A DNA stretch of 56,485 nt from UBA993 sp964485855. GTDB taxonomy: Bacteria > Bacillota > Dethiobacteria > DTU022. The position numbers were made by a program, and so were the translations under genes. The DNA lies in contig CAZAKI010000011.1 of assembly GCA_964485855.1 (NCBI GenBank), positions 1-56,485 on the forward strand, written 5' to 3'. The notes under the pieces are model-generated. The model was not told where the DNA came from, did not search any database, and saw only the letters and a list, made by a program, of their open reading frames with translations. Shown piece after piece: positions 8,405 through 16,730 of this stretch (positions are counted from its first letter, which is position 1; every line of letters begins with the position of its first letter).

Positions 8405-9070
8405 TTAATAGCCAACAAATAACTGGGTGTAAAAATGACTGCCGTCGCTTTGAATTTGAATACCGACTCCGACCAGGCTATAATTGCCATTTAAGATATT
8501 GGCCCGGTGACCTGGTGAACCCATCAGCATATTATGCGCTCCGGAAACACTACCATTTGAATTCATGGCCAGGTTTTCAGCTGCGGTGCGAAAAGTGTCA
8601 ACCCCATAAACCGTTAAGAGATTTACAAAATCGCCATAAGTCGGAGAAGTATGGCTAAAATAGCCATAGTCAATCATATCTTTGCTTTTAGCCCTTGCCG
8701 CGGCGGTCAAGTTGCTGCTGACCTGCAGTGAGGGCAAACCGGCGTTATTCCTTGCCTGGTTTATCAGCTGGACCATCTGTAATTCCTTGTCAACTGCCAC
8801 TGCCAGACCGGCACTCGAAGAAAATTGAGCCGTTTTGCGCTCCGGTTCGGGTCGTTTTTTTTCACCCGGATCAAAGGTTGGATCTTTATCAGTTGTACCC
8901 ATGAATAATTTAAAATCAATCTGATCATTGTATTCATCGGCCCGGGGCAGTTCCTGATCTGGCAGTTCAGGCGGCTTTAAAAAAATAGTTTCCGCCATCA
9001 GCAATAAAGAAGTGGTAATCAGCAAAACGAACAAAAACACTATTAGCTGCCGGATTTTTTTCAGAAACAT
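8405..9070 (-). CDS. CAP/SCP-domain secreted protein (YkwD-like)
   Basis: This 221-residue protein has an N-terminal membrane helix (about 9-28), a Pro/Lys/Glu-rich linker, and a C-terminal CAP domain of about 120 residues. LINQARNNAGLPSLQVSSNL, AENLAMN, AHNMLMGSPGHRANILNG and VGVGIQ are the standard landmarks, and the cavity residues (His, Glu, His) are present. Bacterial CAP proteins are extracytoplasmic and mostly of unknown role; in spore-formers some (YkwD, SafA partners) are sporulation- or envelope-related. GGAGTTCC before ATG serves as the ribosome binding site. It is 54 nt downstream of the HEPN/CBS gene and probably in the same run. Confidence 0.88.
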   Translation of the reverse strand: MFLKKIRQLIVFLFVLLITTSLLLMAETIFLKPPELPDQELPRADEYNDQIDFKLFMGTTDKDPTFDPGEKKRPEPERKTAQFSSSAGLAVAVDKELQMVQLINQARNNAGLPSLQVSSNLTAAARAKSKDMIDYGYFSHTSPTYGDFVNLLTVYGVDTFRTAAENLAMNSNGSVSGAHNMLMGSPGHRANILNGNYSLVGVGIQIQSDGSHFYTQLFVGY

Positions 9071-9124
9071 CTAATCGGAACTCCTTATTTCTAATGGGAT
9101 CACTTGATAATCATTCGCATTAAA

Positions 9125-9901
9125 TTACTCTGAATAGCTAGCTGGATCCAGTTCACGATGAATAACCGGCAGATCGCGATTAGTAATGATCCCCAGCAGT
9201 TTTTCATCTGCCTGACCATGCTGGGTAATCAATACTGCTTCCAATTTGTATCCCTTCTGCTGCCATTGATAAAAGAGGTCAGGAATGCTGAAAAGCGAAT
9301 GATTTACCGAGACAATTTCATAATCATTTTCGTGGCCTGCCCTGTTGATAACATCAAGAACAGTCGTGACATTTAAATCTATGTCCTGATTATCGTCTAT
9401 TAGACAAATACCCATCCATTTAACAATCATATTTGATGTAAGCAACCCGACCATCTTTTGACCATCAAGAACCGGAGCCTGGGTATAGGACATCCGGCTG
9501 AATTCACGAATGGCCCTGGCAACCGGGTAGTCTATAGAAAGAGTTAGAACTTCTTTTAGAAACAAGGGAGAAACCTTCGGCGGTTCAATTAAGAGCGCAG
9601 CTATCCGCTCAATTTTATTAACAACATCATCGGTCGGGACAGCAATGATTTCCCCTCCTGAACGGTCATGGACGATGGCATTGCGCAGTTCACTATATTC
9701 CTTCAGATCAAAGCGGTAGCGTTCGATCAACGGATTAATGCGGGCGCTTTTGTCCACCAGTTCAAAAAACCGTCGGTGATCTTTTATCTTTAGCATTCTT
9801 TCCATTTCATGTTCAATAGTCGCATAAGCATTAAGAAAGCGTTCGGCTTTGCTGTTTTCGGGCAATTTTTGATTCAGCTCCTCGTAAAGCTTCTCTATCA
9901 C
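9125..9901 (-). CDS. HEPN-like N-terminal domain fused to a CBS domain pair
   Basis: A 258-residue soluble protein. The first 95 residues are helical and contain LRNAIVHDR, with R73-N74-x3-H78 matching the Rx4-6H signature of HEPN domains; RFLNAYATIEHEM near residue 21 fits a HEPN first helix. Residues 105-250 form two CBS-like repeats: ARAIREFSRMSYTQAPVLDG followed by KMVGLLTSN, and later YKLEAVLI followed by LLGIITNRDL. CBS pairs bind adenosyl nucleotides, while HEPN domains are often RNases or RNA/nucleotide-binding folds. The GTG start has a weak ribosome binding site and lies 22 nt after the M20 peptidase stop. Activity is unproven. Confidence 0.75.
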   Translation of the reverse strand: MIEKLYEELNQKLPENSKAERFLNAYATIEHEMERMLKIKDHRRFFELVDKSARINPLIERYRFDLKEYSELRNAIVHDRSGGEIIAVPTDDVVNKIERIAALLIEPPKVSPLFLKEVLTLSIDYPVARAIREFSRMSYTQAPVLDGQKMVGLLTSNMIVKWMGICLIDDNQDIDLNVTTVLDVINRAGHENDYEIVSVNHSLFSIPDLFYQWQQKGYKLEAVLITQHGQADEKLLGIITNRDLPVIHRELDPASYSE

Positions 9902-9923
9902 TGCCTGATTAGACCAAGCGCCA

Positions 9924-11423
9924 TCAGGATCTTTTTACCAGGTAGTAGTAAAACCCAATCACCCCGGACAGTTGGTTAAAAGTGATATGCTCATTAATCC
10001 CATGGATACTACGCAGCTCTTCTTTACTCATTTTTAGGGGTGAAAAACGGAAGACATTATCACTAATCCGGCAAAAATGGCGTGAATCTGATGCTCCGAG
10101 CATGATATAAGGAGTGACAACTACTCCCTGGAAGACTGCTTCAATCGCCTCCACCAATAGTTTATATGCTGTTGATTCCGTACTTGCCGAAGGCGAAGCA
10201 TCATGAGCATAAAGCTGATTAACTCTCAACTTAAAGGAATCTTTGCCTTTAAGCGCTTTTCCTGCAGCCTTGATAGCTTGCTCTGTAAGATGTTGCAATG
10301 CTTTTTGATGCGGATCTGAAGCTGCAAGCCTTAAATTGGCTACTGCTCGAACTCTTTCAGGAATGACATTAGCCGCCTTGCTGCCTTCTACCATTGTGAA
10401 AACACAGGTAGTACGGCATAAAGCGTTCAGTTCCCTGCCGAGGATGGGAAGAGCAGCTATTAAAAGCGGCTTAAACAGCCATAGATTGGCAAAAATAAGT
10501 CGCAGGTAAAAGGGCATCTGCTTGCCAAGGATGGCAAACATTGCTTTGACCTCAGCTGGCAGGTTAGCCTTAAAGGGATTTTTAGCAAGCTGTAAAATTA
10601 TTTTACTCATCACGGCAAGAGGGGTAATAGAGCCTGGTGTGGAAGAATGGCCGCCACTGCCTTCCAAAATTACCTCGATATCGGTAAGCCCTTTCTCGGA
10701 CATACCGACAACTGCAATTGGCGGTTTAATACCGGGAAATACCCCTTCGACTATGGCTCCGCCTTCATCCAAGACCATAATCGGCTTGACATTCCTGCTA
10801 TTTAATAGATCAACTATCGCCGGCGCTCCCTGGCCCATTGTTTCTTCATCATGACCGAAAGCAAGGTAGAAATCATTCTGCGGAACATAAGCCTCAGCAA
10901 GCAAAGCTTCAACAGCCTCCATTACAGCAAAGAAAGTACACTTGGTATCAAGGCTGCCCCGGCCCCAGATAATATCACCGTCGATTGTTCCCGAAAATGG
11001 AGGAAATCTCCACTGCCCTTCATCAGCCGGAACAACATCATAGTGGGCCATCAGCACCATTGGCCTTTCACTACTTTTCCCCGGCCAACGGTAAAGCAGT
11101 GAATGTTCGTTAACTAATTCCAATTCCAACTTTTCATGAATCAGGGGATAAAATTTCTGCAGTAAATTCCTAAAAAGGACAAACTGGCTGTAATCGTCAG
11201 GTGACCAGTCATCACCTGCCTTAGCAGGATGGATAGTCCGACACCGGAGCAGTTCGGCAAAACGTTCGGCCTTTTGGTGTATATCAAATCCAGGGACTTT
11301 ATTGCTAATCGCAAAGGGTTTATTCTGGTTGTCAGTATCCCGGTAAACAGCTGCCCTGATTATGATCACTGCTGCCAGCGATACGATCAACCCAAGGATC
11401 ACCCACCACAGAAACATCAGCAT
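9924..11423 (-). CDS. Membrane-anchored M20 family peptidase (PM20D1/carboxypeptidase S-like)
   Basis: This 499-residue protein has an N-terminal transmembrane helix (about 3-25) and then an M20 metallopeptidase. VLMAHYDVVPA and GRGSLDTKC hold the first metal ligands and catalytic Asp, FGHDEETMGQGA the general-base Glu and a ligand, and SDSRHF the last His. The lid domain with GGHSSTPG is present. The layout resembles the carboxypeptidase S/PM20D1 branch, which acts on N-acyl amino acids or peptides. AGGAG is better spaced for an ATG at 11417 than for the ATG at 11423. Two membrane proteins lie immediately upstream, suggesting that substrate uptake or export and hydrolysis are linked. Confidence 0.88.
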   Translation of the reverse strand: MLMFLWWVILGLIVSLAAVIIIRAAVYRDTDNQNKPFAISNKVPGFDIHQKAERFAELLRCRTIHPAKAGDDWSPDDYSQFVLFRNLLQKFYPLIHEKLELELVNEHSLLYRWPGKSSERPMVLMAHYDVVPADEGQWRFPPFSGTIDGDIIWGRGSLDTKCTFFAVMEAVEALLAEAYVPQNDFYLAFGHDEETMGQGAPAIVDLLNSRNVKPIMVLDEGGAIVEGVFPGIKPPIAVVGMSEKGLTDIEVILEGSGGHSSTPGSITPLAVMSKIILQLAKNPFKANLPAEVKAMFAILGKQMPFYLRLIFANLWLFKPLLIAALPILGRELNALCRTTCVFTMVEGSKAANVIPERVRAVANLRLAASDPHQKALQHLTEQAIKAAGKALKGKDSFKLRVNQLYAHDASPSASTESTAYKLLVEAIEAVFQGVVVTPYIMLGASDSRHFCRISDNVFRFSPLKMSKEELRSIHGINEHITFNQLSGVIGFYYYLVKRS

Positions 11424-11429
11424 CCACTC

Positions 11430-12098
11430 CTAGATCATCTTTTTGTTGTACATAAACCGCGCTGCGGCAATTGCTGAAAGAGCACTGACCGGAATCAGGA
11501 TACCAACCGGCGCAGTCGGAACCAGGATGAAAATGATAATCATCAGAGTTACCGGAACCACTGCCAGTTTCCAATTTTTTGATATATACAGATAACCAAG
11601 CGCTCCGAACAGGGCAGGCAAAATATTTTCAAAAGCAGGCTGCAGTAAGGGAGAAGCGAGAACGGGAGTAAGTTGAACAAATAACAACACCCCGATCACC
11701 AGTACCAGGTTGGTGACCAGTGATGATGTCGCCACGGCAATAGTTGAAATAATCTCTCCCTGGCTGGAACCAGGCTCGATGTCGGCAATTTCCATCGCGT
11801 TTAGGGCACAGGGCACCTTAAGATTAGTCAAATTTCCCGTAGTAAATGCAAGGTAAGTGGCCCCACTGCCCAGCATCGGCGAGAAGGTTATTACTTCAAT
11901 AATACCAATCGGCACATAGATCATCATAATTGGTAAAAGACCGCCAAGCAATGACCCGGCTGCCGGCCAGACTTTATAGTGGACGGAGATTGCCAAAGGC
12001 ACAGACAGAATTACCAACAAAGCCACTGACATCCATATTCTTCCGATTCTGTGGATCGCCACATCGTAGCTTAAACTATTTTCGTTTATTCTTGTCAT
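11430..12098 (-). CDS. Multi-pass membrane protein, partner of the DUF5058 protein
   Basis: A 222-residue hydrophobic protein with about six membrane helices. A conserved-looking loop, TGNLTNLKVPCALNAMEIAD, followed by EGEISTIAVATSS-like sequence, lies between helices. I cannot name the family with confidence; its tight linkage to a DUF5058 gene suggests a two-component permease. The start at 12098 (MTRINENS) is chosen because GGGAGG sits 7-8 nt upstream; a longer reading would run into the preceding gene. Four nt separate it from the DUF5058 stop, and the peptidase start follows by 6 nt, so the three genes form a tight operon. Confidence 0.75.
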   Translation of the reverse strand: MTRINENSLSYDVAIHRIGRIWMSVALLVILSVPLAISVHYKVWPAAGSLLGGLLPIMMIYVPIGIIEVITFSPMLGSGATYLAFTTGNLTNLKVPCALNAMEIADIEPGSSQGEIISTIAVATSSLVTNLVLVIGVLLFVQLTPVLASPLLQPAFENILPALFGALGYLYISKNWKLAVVPVTLMIIIFILVPTAPVGILIPVSALSAIAAARFMYNKKMI

Positions 12099-12102
12099 TT
12101 TT

Positions 12103-12810
12103 TTATCCTCCCAGCAGCCCGGCAAAAACAATTGCCATCGCCATGGCACCAACCATGCTCAATGGCAGGGCAAAATCTCTAAATATTTTTAAACCGGCTT
12201 TTTGCTCAAGCTGAATACAGATTACCATGATTACAGCCGATGTTAATAGGGTGAAAATCGATACCAGGCCACCGGCTAAGGCACTGCCTAAAAAAGAGCT
12301 AATCAGCCCAACAAACATTGCTGCTATCAGCAATGTTCCCCAGCGGTTATCTTCAACTTTTATCTTGTTCACCCGGCTTTGCAGCTTTTTGAAATAGGCA
12401 ATGATAAAAATAGGACCGGACATGATTCCTAAAGTCATCACCCAGACAATTACCGAAAAAACATCAAGCGGCACACCAGCTTCGGCCAGACTGGCGCCGG
12501 TTGCCTGGGCTGCTGCTTCGGCAGCCGGAAGTTCGTAGGTAACGGCGCCGATTACGGAAAGACGGATCCAGGGCAGCGCCAGACCTAAGGCTCCGGATAA
12601 AGTTAACATCGTTAATAAGATGGAAAGTGATGGAACCAGGGTAAAAACTGCGCTTGACAATACTGCCCTTTGCATTTTCTCTTTTTCCAATCCCTTGTTT
12701 AGGCCCTCGTTCCATGCTTTCTTCAAAAAAACAAGTGATTGGATCGTAACAAAAAGGGCTACCACTGCGCCCATGACAAACATAAAGGCGCTGTTACGAT
12801 AATCAAACAT
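12103..12810 (-). CDS. DUF5058 family membrane protein
   Basis: This 235-residue protein has about six membrane helices and begins with FDYRNSAFMFVMGAVVALFV, a pattern I associate with DUF5058 proteins. Residues KKAWNEGLNKGLEKEKMQ form an amphipathic cytosolic loop, and helix 2 contains PSLSILLTMLTLSGALGLALPW. The role is unknown; the family is found with amidohydrolases or M20 peptidases, and here it heads such an operon. GGGGAGG lies 7 nt before the ATG. It is divergent from the HIT gene across about 120 nt. Family name by recognition; transport role inferred. Confidence 0.78.
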   Translation of the reverse strand: MFDYRNSAFMFVMGAVVALFVTIQSLVFLKKAWNEGLNKGLEKEKMQRAVLSSAVFTLVPSLSILLTMLTLSGALGLALPWIRLSVIGAVTYELPAAEAAAQATGASLAEAGVPLDVFSVIVWVMTLGIMSGPIFIIAYFKKLQSRVNKIKVEDNRWGTLLIAAMFVGLISSFLGSALAGGLVSIFTLLTSAVIMVICIQLEQKAGLKIFRDFALPLSMVGAMAMAIVFAGLLGG

Positions 12811-12881
12811 TGATTTACCTCCCCTGCTAATGATTTTAATTTCGAATTAATAAAATCCGGTACTAATAACTATTTTCTATA

Positions 12882-12890
12882 TGTTATCAT
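12882..12890 (+). promoter_or_regulatory. Possible extended -10 promoter of the HIT gene
   Basis: TGTTATCAT gives a TGn plus TATCAT extended -10, about 40 nt before the HIT start. No good -35 is visible. The rest of this divergent gap is AT-rich and I cannot place the leftward promoter. Confidence 0.35.
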
Positions 12891-12931
12891 AGTGGTGAAG
12901 ATATTACAGGAAGAAATCAGGGAGAAAAAGG

Positions 12932-13339
12932 ATGATCATTGATTGTGTTTTTTGTCAGCATGAAAATTTAGAAATAATTGCTGAAAACGAGCTGGCTTTG
13001 GCTTTTCCCGATATCTGCCCGGTCAGTAAAGGGCATTCACTGATAATCCCCAAGCGGCATATCGAAGCTTATTTTGAGGCAACCCCTGAAGAGCACGCCG
13101 CCCTAAGTTCTCTTGCCGGGCAGGTCAAGCTAATCATTGATCGACAGTTTAGCCCCGATGGTTATAATATCGGGGCTAATGTCGGCCAGGCTGCAGGCCA
13201 GACCGTTTTCCATTTTCACCTGCATATTATCCCCCGCTATCGCGGTGATGTTGCCGATCCCCGGGGTGGGGTCAGAAAGGTTATTCCAACGTACAGTTGC
13301 CATCGGTTGAACAATGTGGAACTGGACCAACCTGGTTAA
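12932..13339 (+). CDS. HIT family nucleotide-binding hydrolase
   Basis: This 135-residue protein has the zinc-type start CVFCQHEN, the GHSLIIPKRHIEAYFE strand region, NIGANVGQAAGQTVFHFHLHIIPR and the histidine triad HFHLH. The HIT family hydrolyses nucleotide phosphoramidates or dinucleoside polyphosphates in the cytoplasm. The usual protein would end close to RGGVRKVIP; this one continues for about 15 residues (TYSCHRLNNVELDQPG) that overlap, antisense, the 3' end of the DUF255 gene. GGGAG and AAAGG precede the ATG. The core is complete. Confidence 0.92.
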   Translation: MIIDCVFCQHENLEIIAENELALAFPDICPVSKGHSLIIPKRHIEAYFEATPEEHAALSSLAGQVKLIIDRQFSPDGYNIGANVGQAAGQTVFHFHLHIIPRYRGDVADPRGGVRKVIPTYSCHRLNNVELDQPG

Positions 13340-15164
13340 ACAGAGTGTCAAGCGCCGTAAGCAGGTAGGTGTAGGCAGTGGGTTGTTGTTTAAGCCCCCG
13401 CATGCGTGAAGCGATCAATTTTTCGGCCCGCGCGGATAAGCGGTTATCCTGGGTCAGACGCCCAAGAATTATTTGATTCATTACCATCATCGAAAACCCG
13501 GAAGGAAAAGCTCCGTCATAGGCATCAGCTTCAAGTTCTGTCATGCCAGTTTCTTCAGTTCCCTCCCTGTAAAGCAATCTGCCGTCTTCGGTAGCAAAAA
13601 GTTCGAGCCCGGTTTTATTAATTTTTAAAGCAGTTTCCAGGTATAATTGCTGACCAGAGGCTTTATATAATTCAAGCAAAGCCCAGACCAGTGCTGCATA
13701 GTCATCGAGAAAAGCAGGAACAGCCGCTTCATTATCGCGGTACCTTCTGAGTAATCTTCCGGAAGATGAAACCAGGTTATTTTGGATAAAACTAAAGGCC
13801 CGTTCTGCTTCTTCTAGATACCGGGGCTGCTTCAGGATCTTGCCGGCACGAGCCAAAGCTGCGATCATCAGACCGTTCCAGGCAGTAATTATTTTGTCAT
13901 CACGAAAAGGTTTAGGACGTTTTGCCCGCTGGAGAAGCATTTTCTCCCGAACCTTGGTCAGGATGGTCTGTAATTCGCTAAGATTTATACCTTTATCGTC
14001 AGCAAAACGGTGATCTTCGACTTGACGATGGAGAACATTGTGACCATCTTCAAAATTACCTTCTTCAGTCACCCCATAATAATCAGCGGCGATCTTCCCG
14101 TGATTTGGTCCCAAGAGGCTAAGCAGTTCCGCCAGATCCCATATATAGTAAGTTCCTTCCGCACCTTCGCTATCCGCATCTTCAGCAGTATAAAATGCGC
14201 CTTCCGGTCCCTGTAGATTTTTCAAAACGTAGTCGATTATTTTTACAGCCAGATCGGCAGCCTCTTGATTTCTATTGATCTGGTAAGACTCTACAGCTGC
14301 TAATACGGTGATCGCCTGGTCATATAGCATTTTCTCAAAATGCGGCACCAGCCACTGGCGATCAACGGAATAGCGGTGCAGTCCGTAACCAATTTGATCG
14401 AAGATCCCTCCCCGGTATAATGCTTCTAGTGTTTGCTGAACCATCTTGCGGGCATCTTCCGGATAATGACGGTGAGCATAGTGCATTAAAAATAGAAGCT
14501 GATGAGCAGCAGGGAATTTAGGTGAACTGCCAAAACCGCCAAATTCCTGATCATAACTGTTTTTCAACCCCTGGTAGGCATTCTCAAGAACAGATTTGAC
14601 CTCCTGCCCGTTTAATTCAGGAAGCACTGAATGAGCATCCACAGCACTCGTTTTCAGGGCGCTGACCAACTGATCTGCTGCTTCGATAACCCGACTCTGT
14701 TCTTTCTGCCAGTACGTGCTGATCCGGGGTAAAATTTCAAGCAGTCCATTGATTCCATAACGATTTTCACGGGGGAAAAAGGTCCCAGCATAAAAAGGTT
14801 TCCGATCAGGGGTAAGAAACACGGTAAGCGGCCATCCCCCTTGTCCGGTTAAAGCCTGGCAGGCTGCCATGTACTGTTGATCAAGATCCGGCCGTTCTTC
14901 CCGGTCTACTTTAATCGGGATAAAAAGAGAGTTAAGTAATGAGGCCACCTGTTGATCCTCAAATGAATCTTTTTCCATCACATGACACCAGTGACAGGTA
15001 GAATAACCGATACTGAGAAATACTGGCTTGTTGTCTGCTTTTGCCCTTTCAAAAGCTTCATCGCCCCATGGATACCAGTCGACCGGGTTATAGGCATGTT
15101 GGAGCAGGTAGGGCGACTTTTCATTAATCAGCCTGTTCGGTTGCCGTTCATTTATTTTGCTCAT
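13281..15164 (-). CDS. DUF255 thioredoxin-fold protein (YyaL/SPATA20 family)
   Basis: This 627-residue protein starts with the signature NRLINEKSPYLLQHAYNPVDW, then a thioredoxin-like domain with C57-H-W-C60 (STCHWCHVME), and a long C-terminal six-hairpin alpha/alpha toroid (about 190-600) resembling N-acylglucosamine epimerase or glycosidase folds. KMLYDQA, AEDADSEG and AWNGLMIAAL are conserved family segments. The biochemical function is unknown. AAAGG upstream of the ATG and an extended -10 promoter support the start. The C-terminus includes HCSTDGNC and overlaps the convergent HIT gene by 59 nt. Confidence 0.9.
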   Translation of the reverse strand: MSKINERQPNRLINEKSPYLLQHAYNPVDWYPWGDEAFERAKADNKPVFLSIGYSTCHWCHVMEKDSFEDQQVASLLNSLFIPIKVDREERPDLDQQYMAACQALTGQGGWPLTVFLTPDRKPFYAGTFFPRENRYGINGLLEILPRISTYWQKEQSRVIEAADQLVSALKTSAVDAHSVLPELNGQEVKSVLENAYQGLKNSYDQEFGGFGSSPKFPAAHQLLFLMHYAHRHYPEDARKMVQQTLEALYRGGIFDQIGYGLHRYSVDRQWLVPHFEKMLYDQAITVLAAVESYQINRNQEAADLAVKIIDYVLKNLQGPEGAFYTAEDADSEGAEGTYYIWDLAELLSLLGPNHGKIAADYYGVTEEGNFEDGHNVLHRQVEDHRFADDKGINLSELQTILTKVREKMLLQRAKRPKPFRDDKIITAWNGLMIAALARAGKILKQPRYLEEAERAFSFIQNNLVSSSGRLLRRYRDNEAAVPAFLDDYAALVWALLELYKASGQQLYLETALKINKTGLELFATEDGRLLYREGTEETGMTELEADAYDGAFPSGFSMMVMNQIILGRLTQDNRLSARAEKLIASRMRGLKQQPTAYTYLLTALDTLFNQVGPVPHCSTDGNCTLE

Positions 15165-15217
15165 TCAAACAAATCCTTTCTGCGATATTTACTATTATTC
15201 CTATTATTATTATATGT

Positions 15218-15226
15218 ATTATACCA
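15218..15226 (-). promoter_or_regulatory. Extended -10 promoter of the DUF255 gene
   Basis: Reading leftward, TGG is followed by a perfect TATAAT (15218-15223), about 54 nt before the start codon. The -35 is weak. It lies just beyond the terminator of the ZIP gene. Confidence 0.5.
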
Positions 15227-15241
15227 TAGATACTGGATAAC

Positions 15242-15266
15242 AAAAAAACGGGGGCCATAGCCCCCG
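15242..15266 (-). terminator. Intrinsic terminator of the ZIP transporter gene
   Basis: CGGGGGC (15249-15255) and GCCCCCG (15260-15266) form a perfect 7-bp GC stem with a 4-nt loop. Seven A residues at 15242-15248 give a U-run after the hairpin on the minus strand, a textbook Rho-independent terminator. Confidence 0.9.
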
Positions 15267-15286
15267 CTTCATGATTTCCATCAAGA

Positions 15287-16027
15287 TCAGATTACTGCAA
15301 GCAGCAAAATACCGGCGATGGTGCCAAAAACTGCACCAAAAGTACCGGCATGCCCGTTGCCGGAATTTTGTGCTCCCGGAATTAATTCACCAAAGATTAT
15401 GTAGAGCATCGCACCACCGGCAAACCCCAGGGCCAGTGATAGGAAAAGATCCGAAATGTTACCCAGCGTAGCTCCGATTAAAGCTCCTAACCCCATCGGC
15501 AGACCGGCCATTGCCGTGTAAAGTATAATCCACCGTAACCGCATGCCACCGACGCATAGAGGACAAGCCATGGCAATCCCCTCCGGAATATTGTGCAAAG
15601 CAATAGTTAAAGCCAGAGTAAACCCTAGAGCCGGCGAGGCTACATAACTGGCCCCGATGGCTATTCCTTCCGGCAAATTATGCATGGCAATGCCCAGACC
15701 GAGAATGGTTCCAGTTCGGATAAAACGGGTCAATTCGTCAGTTGTTTCAAAGAAATGGAAATGAGGCATCTTAAGATCAAGAAAAAGAATAAAAATTGCT
15801 CCAAACAGCAACCCGGTAAAAGCAGTGACAAAATTTCCTGCTTCGATCGATTCCGGGAGCAGATCGTTAAGCACAATGGCCAGCATGATTCCCCCGGCAA
15901 ATCCAAGGATAAAACCAAGGGTTGCTCTGCCTGGTTTTTTTAGAAAGAGGGCGATAAAGGCCCCTGAACCGGTTCCGATCACTCCGGCACTGAGGCCAAT
16001 TAAGGTAATCTGGATAATTGTATTCAT
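15287..16027 (-). CDS. ZIP family metal transporter
   Basis: A 246-residue membrane protein with about eight helices and the two metal-site motifs HNLPEGIAIG and HNIPEGIAM on neighbouring helices, typical of ZIP transporters that import Zn2+, Fe2+ or Mn2+. A short His segment (HFHFFE) lies in the cytosolic loop before them, as is common in the family. The start at 16027 (MNTIIQ) is chosen because GGAGG lies 7 nt upstream; an upstream in-frame start has no such site. A strong terminator follows. Metal specificity cannot be read. It is divergent from the Spy-like gene. Confidence 0.92.
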   Translation of the reverse strand: MNTIIQITLIGLSAGVIGTGSGAFIALFLKKPGRATLGFILGFAGGIMLAIVLNDLLPESIEAGNFVTAFTGLLFGAIFILFLDLKMPHFHFFETTDELTRFIRTGTILGLGIAMHNLPEGIAIGASYVASPALGFTLALTIALHNIPEGIAMACPLCVGGMRLRWIILYTAMAGLPMGLGALIGATLGNISDLFLSLALGFAGGAMLYIIFGELIPGAQNSGNGHAGTFGAVFGTIAGILLLAVI

Positions 16028-16128
16028 TGTTAAGCCTCCGATAAGCTGCGAACAGTTATATTTCCACCAACCTAATATATTCAAAATATCTTACCAGCAA
16101 CCTGCATAAATCTGGCATTTCAGGTGGT

Positions 16129-16144
16129 GTTAAGAAATCTTAAC
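16129..16144. promoter_or_regulatory. Palindrome between the ZIP and Spy-like genes
   Basis: GTTAAGAAATCTTAAC has perfect 7-nt arms around AA. It lies in the divergent intergenic region about 80 nt before the Spy-like start. It could be an operator for the adjacent OmpR-type regulator or a metal regulator; this is inference from position and symmetry only. Confidence 0.4.
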
Positions 16145-16223
16145 ATATTTCCCGCAAAAACCACAAACCTATATTGTAATCTATGTTTGAAAGACACTAG
16201 ATGTGCAAAGGAGAAGCAATAAA

Positions 16224-16622
16224 ATGAAAAAAGTACTGCTTGTTTTACTGCTAACAACCGTAATGATCCTTACGATCAGTTCTGGAGCATTCGCCAATGG
16301 CGGAGGTTTTGGCAGCGGACAAAATGGTAGCTGTTTGCGTGATGTCTTAAATGAAGAAGAGAGCGCAAAATATGACAGCATCATCGCTGATTTTCGCGAA
16401 AAAATGGATGGGTTACGCGAAAAAATGTTCGACCTGCGAGATGCCGGTAACTGGGAGGGATTAAAAGTTTTAAGAGAAGAACGCTTTAAGATTATGGAAG
16501 AAAAAAGAGAAGCTCTAAGCCAGATTCTTCCTGCTGAGTTTACCGAACGCTTTCAGGCCTGTGGTCGGGGCATGCGGAATTTCGGACGAACCCAAGGTGA
16601 AGGAAATTATAAACAACAATAA
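16224..16622 (+). CDS. Secreted Spy/CpxP-like or DUF2680-like helical protein
   Basis: A 132-residue protein with a clear signal peptide ending near GAFANGGG, then a helical, highly charged domain with segments such as EEESAKYDSIIADFREKM, REKMFDLRDAGNW and RFKIMEEKREALSQILP. The hook-like helical pattern and the LP motif resemble Spy/CpxP chaperones and the DUF2680 proteins of Gram-positives. Such proteins bind unfolded proteins or modulate a sensor kinase outside the membrane. AAAGGAG sits correctly for the ATG at 16224. An OmpR-type regulator and a sensor kinase follow directly, the same neighbour logic as CpxP with CpxRA. Assignment is by pattern. Confidence 0.7.
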   Translation: MKKVLLVLLLTTVMILTISSGAFANGGGFGSGQNGSCLRDVLNEEESAKYDSIIADFREKMDGLREKMFDLRDAGNWEGLKVLREERFKIMEEKREALSQILPAEFTERFQACGRGMRNFGRTQGEGNYKQQ

Positions 16623-16640
16623 CCATAATCTAAATTAGCA

Positions 16641-16677
16641 CAGAAGGTCCGGTGAAATAAGTTCACTGGACTTTCTG
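16641..16677 (+). terminator. Long hairpin between the Spy-like gene and its two-component genes
   Basis: CAGAAGGTCCGGTGAA (16641-16656) pairs over 16 bp, with two G-U pairs, with TTCACTGGACTTTCTG (16662-16677) around a 5-nt loop. Only a short T-rich stretch follows, so it may be a partial terminator, setting a high level for the secreted protein and a lower level for the regulators, or an mRNA stabiliser. Confidence 0.6.
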
Positions 16678-16730
16678 CTGTTCTGATATAGAATAATAAA
16701 AGACCGCAGCTTTTATGTAAAAAAGGTTGG

